Source: Planktophila sp965267775 (GTDB lineage Bacteria > Actinomycetota > Actinomycetes > Nanopelagicales > Nanopelagicaceae). From it: DNA of 64,000 nucleotides. Both the position numbers and the translations under genes were made by a program. Shown piece after piece: positions 25,212 through 32,451 of the stretch. Location: NCBI GenBank assembly GCA_965267775.1, contig OZ254140.1, forward strand, positions 1,240,001-1,304,000. Direction: 5' to 3'. The stretch's first letter is position 1. Each line of letters opens with the position of its first letter. The notes under the pieces were generated by a model. That model saw nothing but the letters and a program-made list of their open reading frames with translations, was not told the origin of the DNA and searched no databases.

Positions 25212-25492
25212 CGATAACTCCTCATGTTGTGTGTATGGATGTAATCACCTTTTTTAATTGCTGCAGAAGCAAGGCCAACCTTGATGCCGTACTTAATAAT
25301 TGCGTCGCCCTCGGCGAGATCGGTCAAAGCGAACTTATGACCCAATGGAATTGCGTGATTCAAAACTGCTGTGCTCTCAGTTCCCTGCTTCACGGAACGG
25401 CCGTGAAGAGTCCCTGGCTCCAGATCTTCCATCGCCACTGCGACGTTATCGCCATCGTGGTGAAGCAAGAACTGTGGAGGTGTGATTGCCAT
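25190..25492 (-). CDS. suyA: (R)-sulfolactate sulfo-lyase, small subunit SuyA (SAF domain)
   Basis: 100 residues forming one SAF domain, with HHDGDNVAVAMEDLEPG, NHAIPLGHKFALTDLAEGDAI and the end GDYIHTHNMRSYRW. A free-standing SAF subunit next to a SuyB-size partner is the known SuyAB arrangement. The ATG at 25492 is chosen because it starts the domain and follows a GAGG ribosome binding site; a longer frame runs into the promoter. It is the first gene of the desulfonation operon and is controlled from 25544-25595. Confidence 0.87.
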   Translation of the reverse strand: MAITPPQFLLHHDGDNVAVAMEDLEPGTLHGRSVKQGTESTAVLNHAIPLGHKFALTDLAEGDAIIKYGIKVGLASAAIKKGDYIHTHNMRSYRWEASRA

Positions 25493-25543
25493 ATATGCCC
25501 CTCGCCCTTGAATAGTCGTGCGTCTTTCCGCTCCTCTAGGAGG

Positions 25544-25560
25544 AAGTGGTCTGACCTCTC
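25544..25560. promoter_or_regulatory. GntR/FadR-type operator 1 (suyA promoter)
   Basis: AAGTGGTCTGACCTCTC, fitting the FadR-subfamily core GGT-N3-ACC. It lies exactly 5 bp downstream of the suyA -10 box, so a bound repressor would cover the start of transcription. Two near-identical copies occur at 25617-25633 and 33861-33877. A palindrome TCCTC-TAG-GAGGA abuts it at 25532-25544. Confidence 0.75.
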
Positions 25561-25565
25561 GCGGA

Positions 25566-25595
25566 AGTCTAAAGGTTTTGAGCGTATTTTGTCTA
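25566..25595 (-). promoter_or_regulatory. promoter of the suyA operon
   Basis: On the minus strand TAGACA (complement of 25590-25595) and TAGACT (complement of 25566-25571) are 18 bp apart. Transcription would start within operator 1, leaving a leader of about 65 bases before suyA. Confidence 0.6.
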
Positions 25596-25605
25596 TACCC
25601 CTGCC

Positions 25606-25633
25606 CAAAATAGGGCAAGTGGTCTAACCTTTG
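25606..25633 (+). promoter_or_regulatory. -10 box and GntR/FadR-type operator 2 (Gfo/Idh gene)
   Basis: CAAAAT at 25606-25611 is a -10-like box. After 5 bp comes the operator AAGTGGTCTAACCTTTG at 25617-25633, the same spacing as at the other two promoters. The operator ends 3 bases before the ATG at 25637. No good -35 is visible. A TGCCC-N6-GGGCA palindrome (25602-25617) overlaps the -10. Confidence 0.6.
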
Positions 25634-25636
25634 GCT

Positions 25637-26740
25637 ATGGGACGCGAACTTCGATATGGAATCATCGGCGCTGGCAGCATGGGGCGCGAGCACATCGTCA
25701 ACATCAAGGTCATGGGCGATGGAGTCGTAACCGCCCTCGCCGACCCACATCAGGCGAGCCTCGATGCCTCTTTAGAGATGGCACCTGGAGCTAAGACATT
25801 CTCAGATCACCGAGCTCTCCTTGAATCCGGGTTGGTAGATGCAGTCGTCGTAGCAACGCCCAATGACACCCACGCTGCAGTTCTCAAAGATGTTCTCGCT
25901 ACCGATATCGCAGCTCTCATTGAAAAACCTCTCGCTACAACGATGGAGGATTGCAAGGCGATCACCGCTTGGGGTGAGGGACGGAGCGCTCTTACTTGGA
26001 TGGCACTCGAATATCGATTTATGCCACCGGTGACTGAAGTCATCCAGCGCGCCAAAGCGGGCGAGGCGGGAAAGATTCACCAGGTTTCAATCCGCGAGCA
26101 TCGCGAACCGTTCTATCCAAAAGTTGATAACTGGAATCGCTTTTCAGAGCGCACCGGTGGAACTTTGGTTGAGAAGTGTTGCCACTACTTCAACTTGATG
26201 GATATCGTCGTTGGCGAAAATCCAGTCAGAGTATTTGCATCAGGCAATCAAGCAGTGAACCACCTTGATGAAAAGTACGATGGCAAGCAGGCAGATATGC
26301 TCGATAACGCATTTGTTATTCTCGAATATGCCAATGGCGCACGCGGAATGCTCGATCTCTGCATGTTCGCAGAAGGTACATTCGATAAAGAGATTCTTAC
26401 AGTCGTTGGAAGCGAAGGAAAGCTCGAATCATTCCTGCCATCACAAACTCTTAAAGCTTCACGTCGCGAAAATTATGGCGCACGTACCGAGTGGTCGAGC
26501 GGTGCCAGCAAAGGTCGCGGAAATGAAGTCAAGCATGTACACAATTACGATGTACGAGTTATGGGCCACCACTTCGGCGCAAGCTATATCGAGCACGTTA
26601 AGTTCCGCGATGCGCTTCTTAATTCAACGCCGGCAGAGGTCACTCTTAACGATGGCGTAACTAGCGTTGCAACAGGACTTGCAGCTCATAAATCAATCCG
26701 TGAGGGTCGCGTTGTAACCCTTGCTGAGATGTGGGCTTAG
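25637..26740 (+). CDS. Gfo/Idh/MocA-family oxidoreductase, candidate NAD-dependent sulfoquinovosidase
   Basis: 367 residues. The N-terminal Rossmann fold (YGIIGAGSMGREHI, about 6-19) is followed by the family motif ALIEKPLATT, with the catalytic lysine, and a C-terminal Gfo/Idh domain (GGTLVEKCCHYFNLMDIV). Some Gfo/Idh proteins (GH188, SqgA) cleave sulfoquinovosyl glycerol by a transient NAD oxidation. Being divergent from suyA, under the same operator, and with no classical GH31 sulfoquinovosidase in view, this protein is a fair candidate. A simple sugar dehydrogenase is the alternative. The ATG at 25637 is preferred over a TTG two codons upstream. Confidence 0.7.
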   Translation: MGRELRYGIIGAGSMGREHIVNIKVMGDGVVTALADPHQASLDASLEMAPGAKTFSDHRALLESGLVDAVVVATPNDTHAAVLKDVLATDIAALIEKPLATTMEDCKAITAWGEGRSALTWMALEYRFMPPVTEVIQRAKAGEAGKIHQVSIREHREPFYPKVDNWNRFSERTGGTLVEKCCHYFNLMDIVVGENPVRVFASGNQAVNHLDEKYDGKQADMLDNAFVILEYANGARGMLDLCMFAEGTFDKEILTVVGSEGKLESFLPSQTLKASRRENYGARTEWSSGASKGRGNEVKHVHNYDVRVMGHHFGASYIEHVKFRDALLNSTPAEVTLNDGVTSVATGLAAHKSIREGRVVTLAEMWA

Positions 26741-26743
26741 CTC

Positions 26744-27628
26744 TTAGCGAACGTCTGACCAAGGTCTCGCGTATTGATCAACAATCTCTGCAAGCTTCTC
26801 TAGGCGTGGAATAGATACTTCGCGAAGGGCTGCAGGAATATCTGCAGAACCGACGATATCTGCCCACACCGCGCGACCTGCAAGGAATCCGCTCGCTCCA
26901 CCTTGTGCACATGCCTTCACTGCATCAGCGAAGAATGGAGCCTTAACACCATTGGAGAGAACAACCCATGGTGTTCCGACAGCCTCTGTTATTCGCTGTG
27001 AGTTACGGGTGATTGCGAGTAGATCTCCTTCACCGTGGAATGGAACCTCTGCCTTGTAGAGATCTGCCTTCCAATTAGCTGCCTCTTTTGCCGCAATGAT
27101 CAACTCTTCTTCGCGATCAAATGAACGTGATGTATCTGTTGGTGGCTTGACGATTACCTCAATGATTGATGGGAGCCCTGACTTTTCACAGAGTGCATTA
27201 AATTCATCGACCAACTTCAACCGTGATTCCGGGCTCTCATCATTGCGCCAGAGAACGAGAAACTTAAGGCCGACCGATCCGATATCGCGCATACGTAGTG
27301 GATCAACATCGGGATCTACCGCTGTATCAGTGGCCGCTCCCCCGGCTGGCCCAACCAATAGATCGGCGGCTGCAATAAGACCACATGTTGGTGCTAGTGC
27401 CTTCTGATCAATAATTGCATCGATACCAAACTCTTGATCCACCAGGAGCGCAGATGCGAATGGTGAGAGCTCGCGAGCAACATCAACTTTAAATTGAGTG
27501 AGCTGTGAATCTGGGACTGGCGTGCTCTGATGTGCAGCAAACATTCCGCGAAGAGCTTCACGTTGATCGACAGCAACCATTGCGAGAGCACCAGATGGGC
27601 GTGCCAGGTTTGTTAGTGCTCTTCTCAT
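26744..27628 (-). CDS. yihT: sulfofructose-1-phosphate aldolase (YihT/SqiA type)
   Basis: 294 residues, class I (Schiff-base) aldolase. It closely follows the E. coli YihT pattern: SGALAMVAVDQREALRGMF (12-30), FKVDVARELSPFASALLVDQ (46-65), KFLVLWRNDE, ADLYKAEVP with the Schiff-base Lys192, PWVVLSNGV, and GASGFLAGRAVWA with Arg252 at the sulfonate-binding position of YihT. It would split sulfofructose-1-phosphate into DHAP and sulfolactaldehyde. The ATG overlaps the kinase stop (ATGA). The related tagatose-bisphosphate aldolase LacD is the alternative, but motif identity and context favour YihT. Confidence 0.85.
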   Translation of the reverse strand: MRRALTNLARPSGALAMVAVDQREALRGMFAAHQSTPVPDSQLTQFKVDVARELSPFASALLVDQEFGIDAIIDQKALAPTCGLIAAADLLVGPAGGAATDTAVDPDVDPLRMRDIGSVGLKFLVLWRNDESPESRLKLVDEFNALCEKSGLPSIIEVIVKPPTDTSRSFDREEELIIAAKEAANWKADLYKAEVPFHGEGDLLAITRNSQRITEAVGTPWVVLSNGVKAPFFADAVKACAQGGASGFLAGRAVWADIVGSADIPAALREVSIPRLEKLAEIVDQYARPWSDVR

Positions 27629-28512
27629 GATTGTGCCTCCAGATAGGTGTTGAGTTCTTGCAGGGTTGGGATTGCAGATTGGCCATCGAGGCCTCGACAT
27701 GAAAGTGCAGCAACGGCATTTGCGCGACGAAGCGCCTCTGCCATTGGACGTCCTTCAACAACTTGTGCCATCAGTGCACCGTGGAAGACATCTCCGGCAC
27801 CGAGAGTGCTCACTACATTGACTTTAAATCCAGGAGCGGTCACATAAGAATCTGAGTATGCAGCGCTACCTTCAGAGCCACAGGTGGCGACAACGGTATT
27901 TCCAGCGCTGATCGCATCTTTCGCCATTGCATCTTCAAGAGAAAGGCCAGGATGGCGAAGAGCCATCTGACGATCTGTTGGAACAAAGAGATCGACGAGA
28001 TTTACATCAAAACTCTCAACGCCATAACCAGCATCAAATGAGATCTTTGGTCCAGAGCCCCGTGAAATCCCGAGCTCTGCAAGTCGATTGATTCCAACGT
28101 GATCGCAATGAACCCAGGCAGCCTGGCTCACTAGTTCTTTAGCTGCGGCGCTGACTGGAGCCTGAACCATTGGTTGGCGAGTACTAATGGCACGAGCGCT
28201 GTGCTCCTTTGAAGCAACAATGACGCTTCCAGCGGTCGGTGTAGAACCAATTGAAATACCTGTCGTATCGACACCTTCACGCTTAAATATCTCAAGAATT
28301 TCGCGACCATCAGCATCGTCACCGATTGTGCCAACGATGGCGGTGGAGATTCCCAAACGCGAGAGCGCTACAGCTGAAACGGCGGCAGGCCCACCTCCAC
28401 CGCGTGCAATCTCTTGGGCGAGAACTCGTTCATCTTCTGAAGGATATTTTTCTACGAGGGCAATTGTGTCCATCGTGATGACGCCAATGCAGACGACTTG
28501 AATATTAGCCAC
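27625..28512 (-). CDS. yihV: PfkB-family kinase, probable sulfofructose kinase (YihV type)
   Basis: 295 residues from GTG at 28512 (MANIQVVCIG, aligned with the YihV start); another GTG eight codons upstream is possible. PfkB features: GGGGPAAVSAVA (37-48) and the C-terminal ATP/catalytic motif GAGDVFHGALMA (238-249, Asp241 the base). The GGGPAA and AGDVFHGAL stretches match YihV. It would phosphorylate 6-deoxy-6-sulfofructose for the aldolase encoded next. Substrate assignment rests on context and these motifs. Confidence 0.78.
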   Translation of the reverse strand: MANIQVVCIGVITMDTIALVEKYPSEDERVLAQEIARGGGGPAAVSAVALSRLGISTAIVGTIGDDADGREILEIFKREGVDTTGISIGSTPTAGSVIVASKEHSARAISTRQPMVQAPVSAAAKELVSQAAWVHCDHVGINRLAELGISRGSGPKISFDAGYGVESFDVNLVDLFVPTDRQMALRHPGLSLEDAMAKDAISAGNTVVATCGSEGSAAYSDSYVTAPGFKVNVVSTLGAGDVFHGALMAQVVEGRPMAEALRRANAVAALSCRGLDGQSAIPTLQELNTYLEAQS

Positions 28513-29209
28513 GGGCGTCGGCGAGAGCTGTTGCACGAGCTCCAGAGATATGTTGATGAGTTATTTTGGAAGCGAGGACTCCATCGCCATTTTCGATCGC
28601 ATCGAGAATCTCATTATGTTCTTTACGAGAAATCTCTTTACGTCCAGGAAGGCGAAGAGTTGTATCCATGGACATCTTCATTACATCTTGAAGAACGTTG
28701 AGGGTCTGATTGATAAATCTATTTCCTACGATACCCACAATAGTGAGGTGGAATTTTGCATCGAGCATCTGCAATTGGTCATAATCAATCGGCTCTTTGG
28801 CACAGATCGTGTCGATCTGATTAAGTGTTGTACGCAGGATACGAATATCTTCCTTCGTTGCTTTCAGCGCCGCCCAATTAGATGCAGGCACCTCGAGGAC
28901 TTCACGGGCATCAAAGAGTTCATTGAGGTCGTGGGTTGTCGCCATCATTGAGGCGCGTAGCTCTTGAGCAACGAGTGGCTCTTGAACGAAAGATCCCTGG
29001 CCATGGCGAATCTGCACAAGACCTTGCGCCTGCAAGATATGGAGCGCCTCACGAAGTGATGGGCGAGATACCTCAAGCAAATCAGCTAGTTGGCGCTCAG
29101 GGGGCAACTTCTCCCCCGGGCCGAGATTTTGGATCTTGATTAATTCAGTTAATTGATTGGCAATCTTGGCGGCTCTCTGTGGAGCAAGATGGGTCGCTGG
29201 TGTACTCAT
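28505..29209 (-). CDS. GntR-family regulator, FadR subfamily
   Basis: 234 residues. A winged helix-turn-helix (about 25-78; LPPERQLADLLEVSRPSLRE and GLVQIRHGQGSFV) is followed by an all-helical FCD ligand domain with probable metal ligands (DAKFHLTIV and, near the end, HQHISGAR). It sits in the middle of the sulfoquinovose operon. FadR-type proteins bind TGGT-N3-ACCA-like palindromes, and three such sites (25544, 25617, 33861) control the local promoters, so it is very likely the pathway's repressor. The inducer is unknown; sulfoquinovose or a downstream sulfonate is expected. Confidence 0.88.
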   Translation of the reverse strand: MSTPATHLAPQRAAKIANQLTELIKIQNLGPGEKLPPERQLADLLEVSRPSLREALHILQAQGLVQIRHGQGSFVQEPLVAQELRASMMATTHDLNELFDAREVLEVPASNWAALKATKEDIRILRTTLNQIDTICAKEPIDYDQLQMLDAKFHLTIVGIVGNRFINQTLNVLQDVMKMSMDTTLRLPGRKEISRKEHNEILDAIENGDGVLASKITHQHISGARATALADARG

Positions 29210-29214
29210 GGAGG

Positions 29215-30030
29215 CTAGCCTTTCACAGCGCCCGCAGTGAGACCTGCAATAAATGACTTTTGTGCGACGACATACATCACAACCATCGGAATTGAAGCGA
29301 CGATAATCGCTGTGAAGAGCATGCTGTAGCTCGTTGCGAACTCTCCGCGGAAATCAATCAATACCAGCGGCAGGGTCTTCTTCGATGCCTCGTTAATTAA
29401 CATCAATGGGTATAGAAGATCATTCCAGGTAATCACAAAGAGGAAGATTCCTGTTGCACCGACCGCTGGACGAGCCAACGGCAGGGCGATTGAACGATAG
29501 ATGCGCCAATGATTTGCTCCATCAAGTCCAGCTGATTCAAACATCTCTTTAGGGAGATCCTTGAAGAATGCAGTAATGATGAATACTGAAATCGGAAGTG
29601 TGAGCGCAATATTGACGAGAATCAATCCAAAGAGAGAGTTGTTGAGATTGAGCTTCACAAAGAGGGTGAAGATAGGAACGATATTGATCTGACCCGGAAT
29701 CGCTAAACCAAGCGTGAAGAGCCCCAACATTACTTTTCCGGTGATAGTAATACTGCGAGCAATTGCAAAAGAGACCATGCTTGCAAAGAGAAGGGTAAAG
29801 AAGACAGAGAATACAGAGACAATCACGGAGTTACGGAATGGAACAATCATCTGACCATCTGCAAAGAGAGTTCTGAAATTGTCGAGATTAAATGACTTAG
29901 GAAGAGCAAGTGGCTTTGTGTAAATTTCCAGGTCGGTCTTAAAGGTTCCGAGAATTACAATCGATGTAGGAACAATCACCGCAAGTGCGAAGGCGGTCAA
30001 GAGTGAACTACGAATGACTTTATATAACAT
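29215..30030 (-). CDS. ABC transporter permease, MalG type (sulfoquinovose importer candidate)
   Basis: 271 residues with six predicted transmembrane helices. The EAA loop ESAGLDGANHWRIYRSIALP is at about 166-185 and the C-terminal tail FIAGLTAGAVKG is typical of MalG. It partners with the MalF-type permease 2 bases upstream; GntR starts 5 bases downstream. The substrate is inferred from operon context. Confidence 0.85.
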   Translation of the reverse strand: MLYKVIRSSLLTAFALAVIVPTSIVILGTFKTDLEIYTKPLALPKSFNLDNFRTLFADGQMIVPFRNSVIVSVFSVFFTLLFASMVSFAIARSITITGKVMLGLFTLGLAIPGQINIVPIFTLFVKLNLNNSLFGLILVNIALTLPISVFIITAFFKDLPKEMFESAGLDGANHWRIYRSIALPLARPAVGATGIFLFVITWNDLLYPLMLINEASKKTLPLVLIDFRGEFATSYSMLFTAIIVASIPMVVMYVVAQKSFIAGLTAGAVKG

Positions 30031-30032
30031 TC

Positions 30033-30980
30033 TTAATCCTCCGTCTTATTCTTGAGGACTCGACGTTGGAGCCATGTAACAAGAAGCACCAAGATCACGA
30101 GATAAATAGATTGCGCAGCGGCATAACCAAATTTGTAACCCACGAATGCTGAGTTATAAACAAGGTTTACAAGAAGATCGGAACCATTGAGCGAAGCAGG
30201 CTGCGCCATTGAGTAGACCAGATCGAAGGCCCTAAAGGTCTGAATGGTTGTGTAGGCGACAACTACTGCCGTAGTTGGCATAGCCATTGGCCAGGTCACG
30301 CTCTTAAATTGCTGCCAACGAGATGCACCATCTACCTGAGCCGCCTCGTAGAGATCGCTAGGAATCTGCTGCAGGCCAGCAACATAGATGATCACCATCT
30401 GGCCGGTGTGGAACCAAATCTGTGTAACTGCAATCGCATAAAGCGCGAGCTTTGGATCTGCAAGCCAATTCTTTGCAAGAGCATCGAGTCCAAAGAATTT
30501 AAGTGAGGCATTGATGAAGCCGAAGTTTGGGTCGTAGAGGAAGTTCCAAATAAGGCCAACTGAGACTGAGGAGAGAATCGTTGGGAAGAAGTAGAGAGTG
30601 CGAAGGAAGATTGTCATCTTCGTGTTCTTCACGAGGAACGTTGCAAACATCAGAGCTAGTGAGGTCTGGAAAATTACGACTATCAAGGTAAATCTAAAGT
30701 TATTACCAAGGACTTTCATGAAGAGGTCATCGTTGGTGAGGAGATAGGTGAAGTTACGAAGACCGATCTGGATTGGCTTAGTGACGCCATCCCATCGGGT
30801 TGTTGAGTAGAGAAGATTTGAGATTGAAGGGTAGAGATAGAGGAAAGCGTAGATAGCAAGTGCAGGAGAGGCCATCGCAAGGAGGATTAAGGACTCCTTT
30901 TTGCGCTTCTTCTTAAATGGTGCAACAAGCTGACCTCCACCATTGGTGGAGGTCAGCTCATGTGTTGCCGTGGTCTTAAT
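30033..30980 (-). CDS. ABC transporter permease, MalF type, with apparent ATT start
   Basis: The first ATG is at 30875 (280 residues), but that start would cut into helix 1 and drop the charged cytoplasmic N-terminus. The same frame is open upstream for 35 more codons, encoding GGGQLVAPFKKKRKKESLILLA before that ATG, a normal MalF-type beginning. It contains no ATG, GTG or TTG. An ATT codon overlaps the binding-protein stop as TAATT, mirroring the TAATG overlaps common here, and gives 315 residues. The EAA loop YEAAQVDGASRWQQFKSV is intact. A 14-bp hairpin (30928-30958) lies inside the extension. The ATG at 30875 remains a possible start. Confidence 0.72.
   Translation of the reverse strand: MKTTATHELTSTNGGGQLVAPFKKKRKKESLILLAMASPALAIYAFLYLYPSISNLLYSTTRWDGVTKPIQIGLRNFTYLLTNDDLFMKVLGNNFRFTLIVVIFQTSLALMFATFLVKNTKMTIFLRTLYFFPTILSSVSVGLIWNFLYDPNFGFINASLKFFGLDALAKNWLADPKLALYAIAVTQIWFHTGQMVIIYVAGLQQIPSDLYEAAQVDGASRWQQFKSVTWPMAMPTTAVVVAYTTIQTFRAFDLVYSMAQPASLNGSDLLVNLVYNSAFVGYKFGYAAAQSIYLVILVLLVTWLQRRVLKNKTED
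30928..30958 (-). other. strong hairpin at the binding protein/permease junction
   Basis: A perfect 14-bp inverted repeat AGCTGACCTCCACC with loop ATT. It follows the binding-protein stop by about 20 bases and has no T-run, so it is more likely an mRNA-stabilising or attenuating structure than a full terminator. It lies within the extended permease frame. Confidence 0.65.
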
Positions 30981-32410
30981 TATGCACCGATACCTTGCTT
31001 GATAGTCTTTGAGGTATTGGTCAATGTGGTGTTGATATCAGCACCAGATCCAATCGCAATCAAAGCATCCTCAAGTGGGTTACGTACATTGTTGACGTTC
31101 GTGAACAAGAAGCGTGGTGCAAGAAGAAGCTTCTTGCCCATGATCGCTGATGTGTTCAAGAGGTCGATATTTGCAGCGTAATCAACGTTAATGATTGATA
31201 CATGCTGTGAAGTTCCAACTGCATACTCCTGAGCTGCTGCTGCAGTTGTGAGGTATGAGATGAATGCACGAGCGATGTTCTGATCAGTAGCTGATGACTT
31301 TGCATTGACGCTAAGGATGAAGGTGTTATTTGTGATGCCTTCATATGTTGGCTTTGAGTCAACTGTGATCATTCCAAAGATGCCCATCTTGCCCTTCATA
31401 TCTGGGTTGAGCTTTGTAACTGTGCTCATTCCAAATGTTCCTGTTGGGTAGACAGCAGCCTTGCCTGAAGCGAAGTCAGCTGGAGCGACTGTGTCGTTGT
31501 AACCAGCTACGTTAGCTGGGAAGCAACCTGCATCGTTCATCTGCTTGTACTTTGTAGCAATGCCCTTGAACCAGTCAGAAGTAAGATCTTCCTTACCTGA
31601 TTCAATCGCAGCAACGTGAGCCTTAACTTCAGCTAGTGAACCTGAGTTCATCATGAATGAGTTAAGGATCTGACCTGCGTTACCGCGTGTAGCAGCTGGC
31701 CATGCGAAAGGAATGATTCCATCGCCCTTAACCTGCTTACAGAATGCAAGAAGGCCAGTCCAAGTTGTAGGAACCTTGTAACCCTTCTTAGCAAAGAGCT
31801 CTGTGTTGTAGATAGGGTTGTTAAAGAGTGACTGGTATGGAATTCCATAAACCTTTCCATCAACAGTTGCAGGTGTAAGTGCAGATTGAATTACGTTCTG
31901 CTTTACATAGCGATCTGCTGAGATGTTACGGAGAAGTCCACCGTTGTAGAACTGGTCGAACTGACCACCACGTGATGTTACGAAGACAGCTGCCTTCTTA
32001 TTCACGCTGATCTTTGAGTATGCAAGGTTGGTGTAATCAACAGAGTTCATGATCACCTGGTTAACGAATGTTCCTGGGTTTTCAGCCTGGAACTTATCGA
32101 TGATGCTCTGAAGCACAACCTTGTCTTCTGGACGCCAGTGGTGGAACTCAATTGTTCCCTTTGGTGCCTTCATTGCAGCAACTGGAGCACCTGAGTTTGC
32201 ACCCAAGCGAACGCGCTGCCATGTGAGCTTGCCATTTGATCCCTTAACGCAGATCAATGATGTTGTCATGTTTCCGGTGCTAACACCTTCAGTTGCACAT
32301 GTCTTGCCGAATTCTTCACCAGCTGCGAAAGTCGCTGGAACAGATGTTGCAAGAAGAGCCAATGCAACTGTTGCGACTGCGCCGAAGGTCTTTAGTCCTT
32401 TAGCTTTCAT
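30980..32410 (-). CDS. ABC transporter substrate-binding protein (sulfoquinovose binder candidate)
   Basis: 476 residues. A Sec signal peptide (cleavage near TFAAG, about residue 30) has no lipobox. Next comes a small two-cysteine module (about 32-70; GKTCATEGVSTG and SLICVKGSNGKLTWQRV), then a linker and a family-1 solute-binding domain (from about 85, IEFHHWRPEDKVVLQSIIDKF onward). Anchoring without a lipid Cys is unusual; the small module may tether the protein to the envelope. It is second in the isomerase operon, so the ligand is inferred to be sulfoquinovose or its glyceryl glycoside. Confidence 0.82.
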   Translation of the reverse strand: MKAKGLKTFGAVATVALALLATSVPATFAAGEEFGKTCATEGVSTGNMTTSLICVKGSNGKLTWQRVRLGANSGAPVAAMKAPKGTIEFHHWRPEDKVVLQSIIDKFQAENPGTFVNQVIMNSVDYTNLAYSKISVNKKAAVFVTSRGGQFDQFYNGGLLRNISADRYVKQNVIQSALTPATVDGKVYGIPYQSLFNNPIYNTELFAKKGYKVPTTWTGLLAFCKQVKGDGIIPFAWPAATRGNAGQILNSFMMNSGSLAEVKAHVAAIESGKEDLTSDWFKGIATKYKQMNDAGCFPANVAGYNDTVAPADFASGKAAVYPTGTFGMSTVTKLNPDMKGKMGIFGMITVDSKPTYEGITNNTFILSVNAKSSATDQNIARAFISYLTTAAAAQEYAVGTSQHVSIINVDYAANIDLLNTSAIMGKKLLLAPRFLFTNVNNVRNPLEDALIAIGSGADINTTLTNTSKTIKQGIGA

Positions 32411-32451
32411 TTATGTAGTCCTTGCCTTGTGGGTTTGAGGGGTTGAGTTAC

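Noticed and set aside
24045..25492. Calling the SAF/large-subunit pair altronate or galactarate dehydratase
   Set aside because: The large subunit has the SuyB length and motifs, the SAF domain is a separate gene, and the neighbours are sulfolactate-type dehydrogenases and a YeiH exporter, not hexuronate genes.
25532..25544. Palindrome TCCTC-TAG-GAGGA next to operator 1 as a second regulator site
   Set aside because: Not repeated at the other two regulon promoters; could be chance or an mRNA hairpin.
26744..27628. Calling the aldolase a tagatose-1,6-bisphosphate aldolase (LacD)
   Set aside because: Long motif agreement with YihT, including the Schiff-base lysine region and the GFLAGRAVWA loop; LacD kept only as the alternative.
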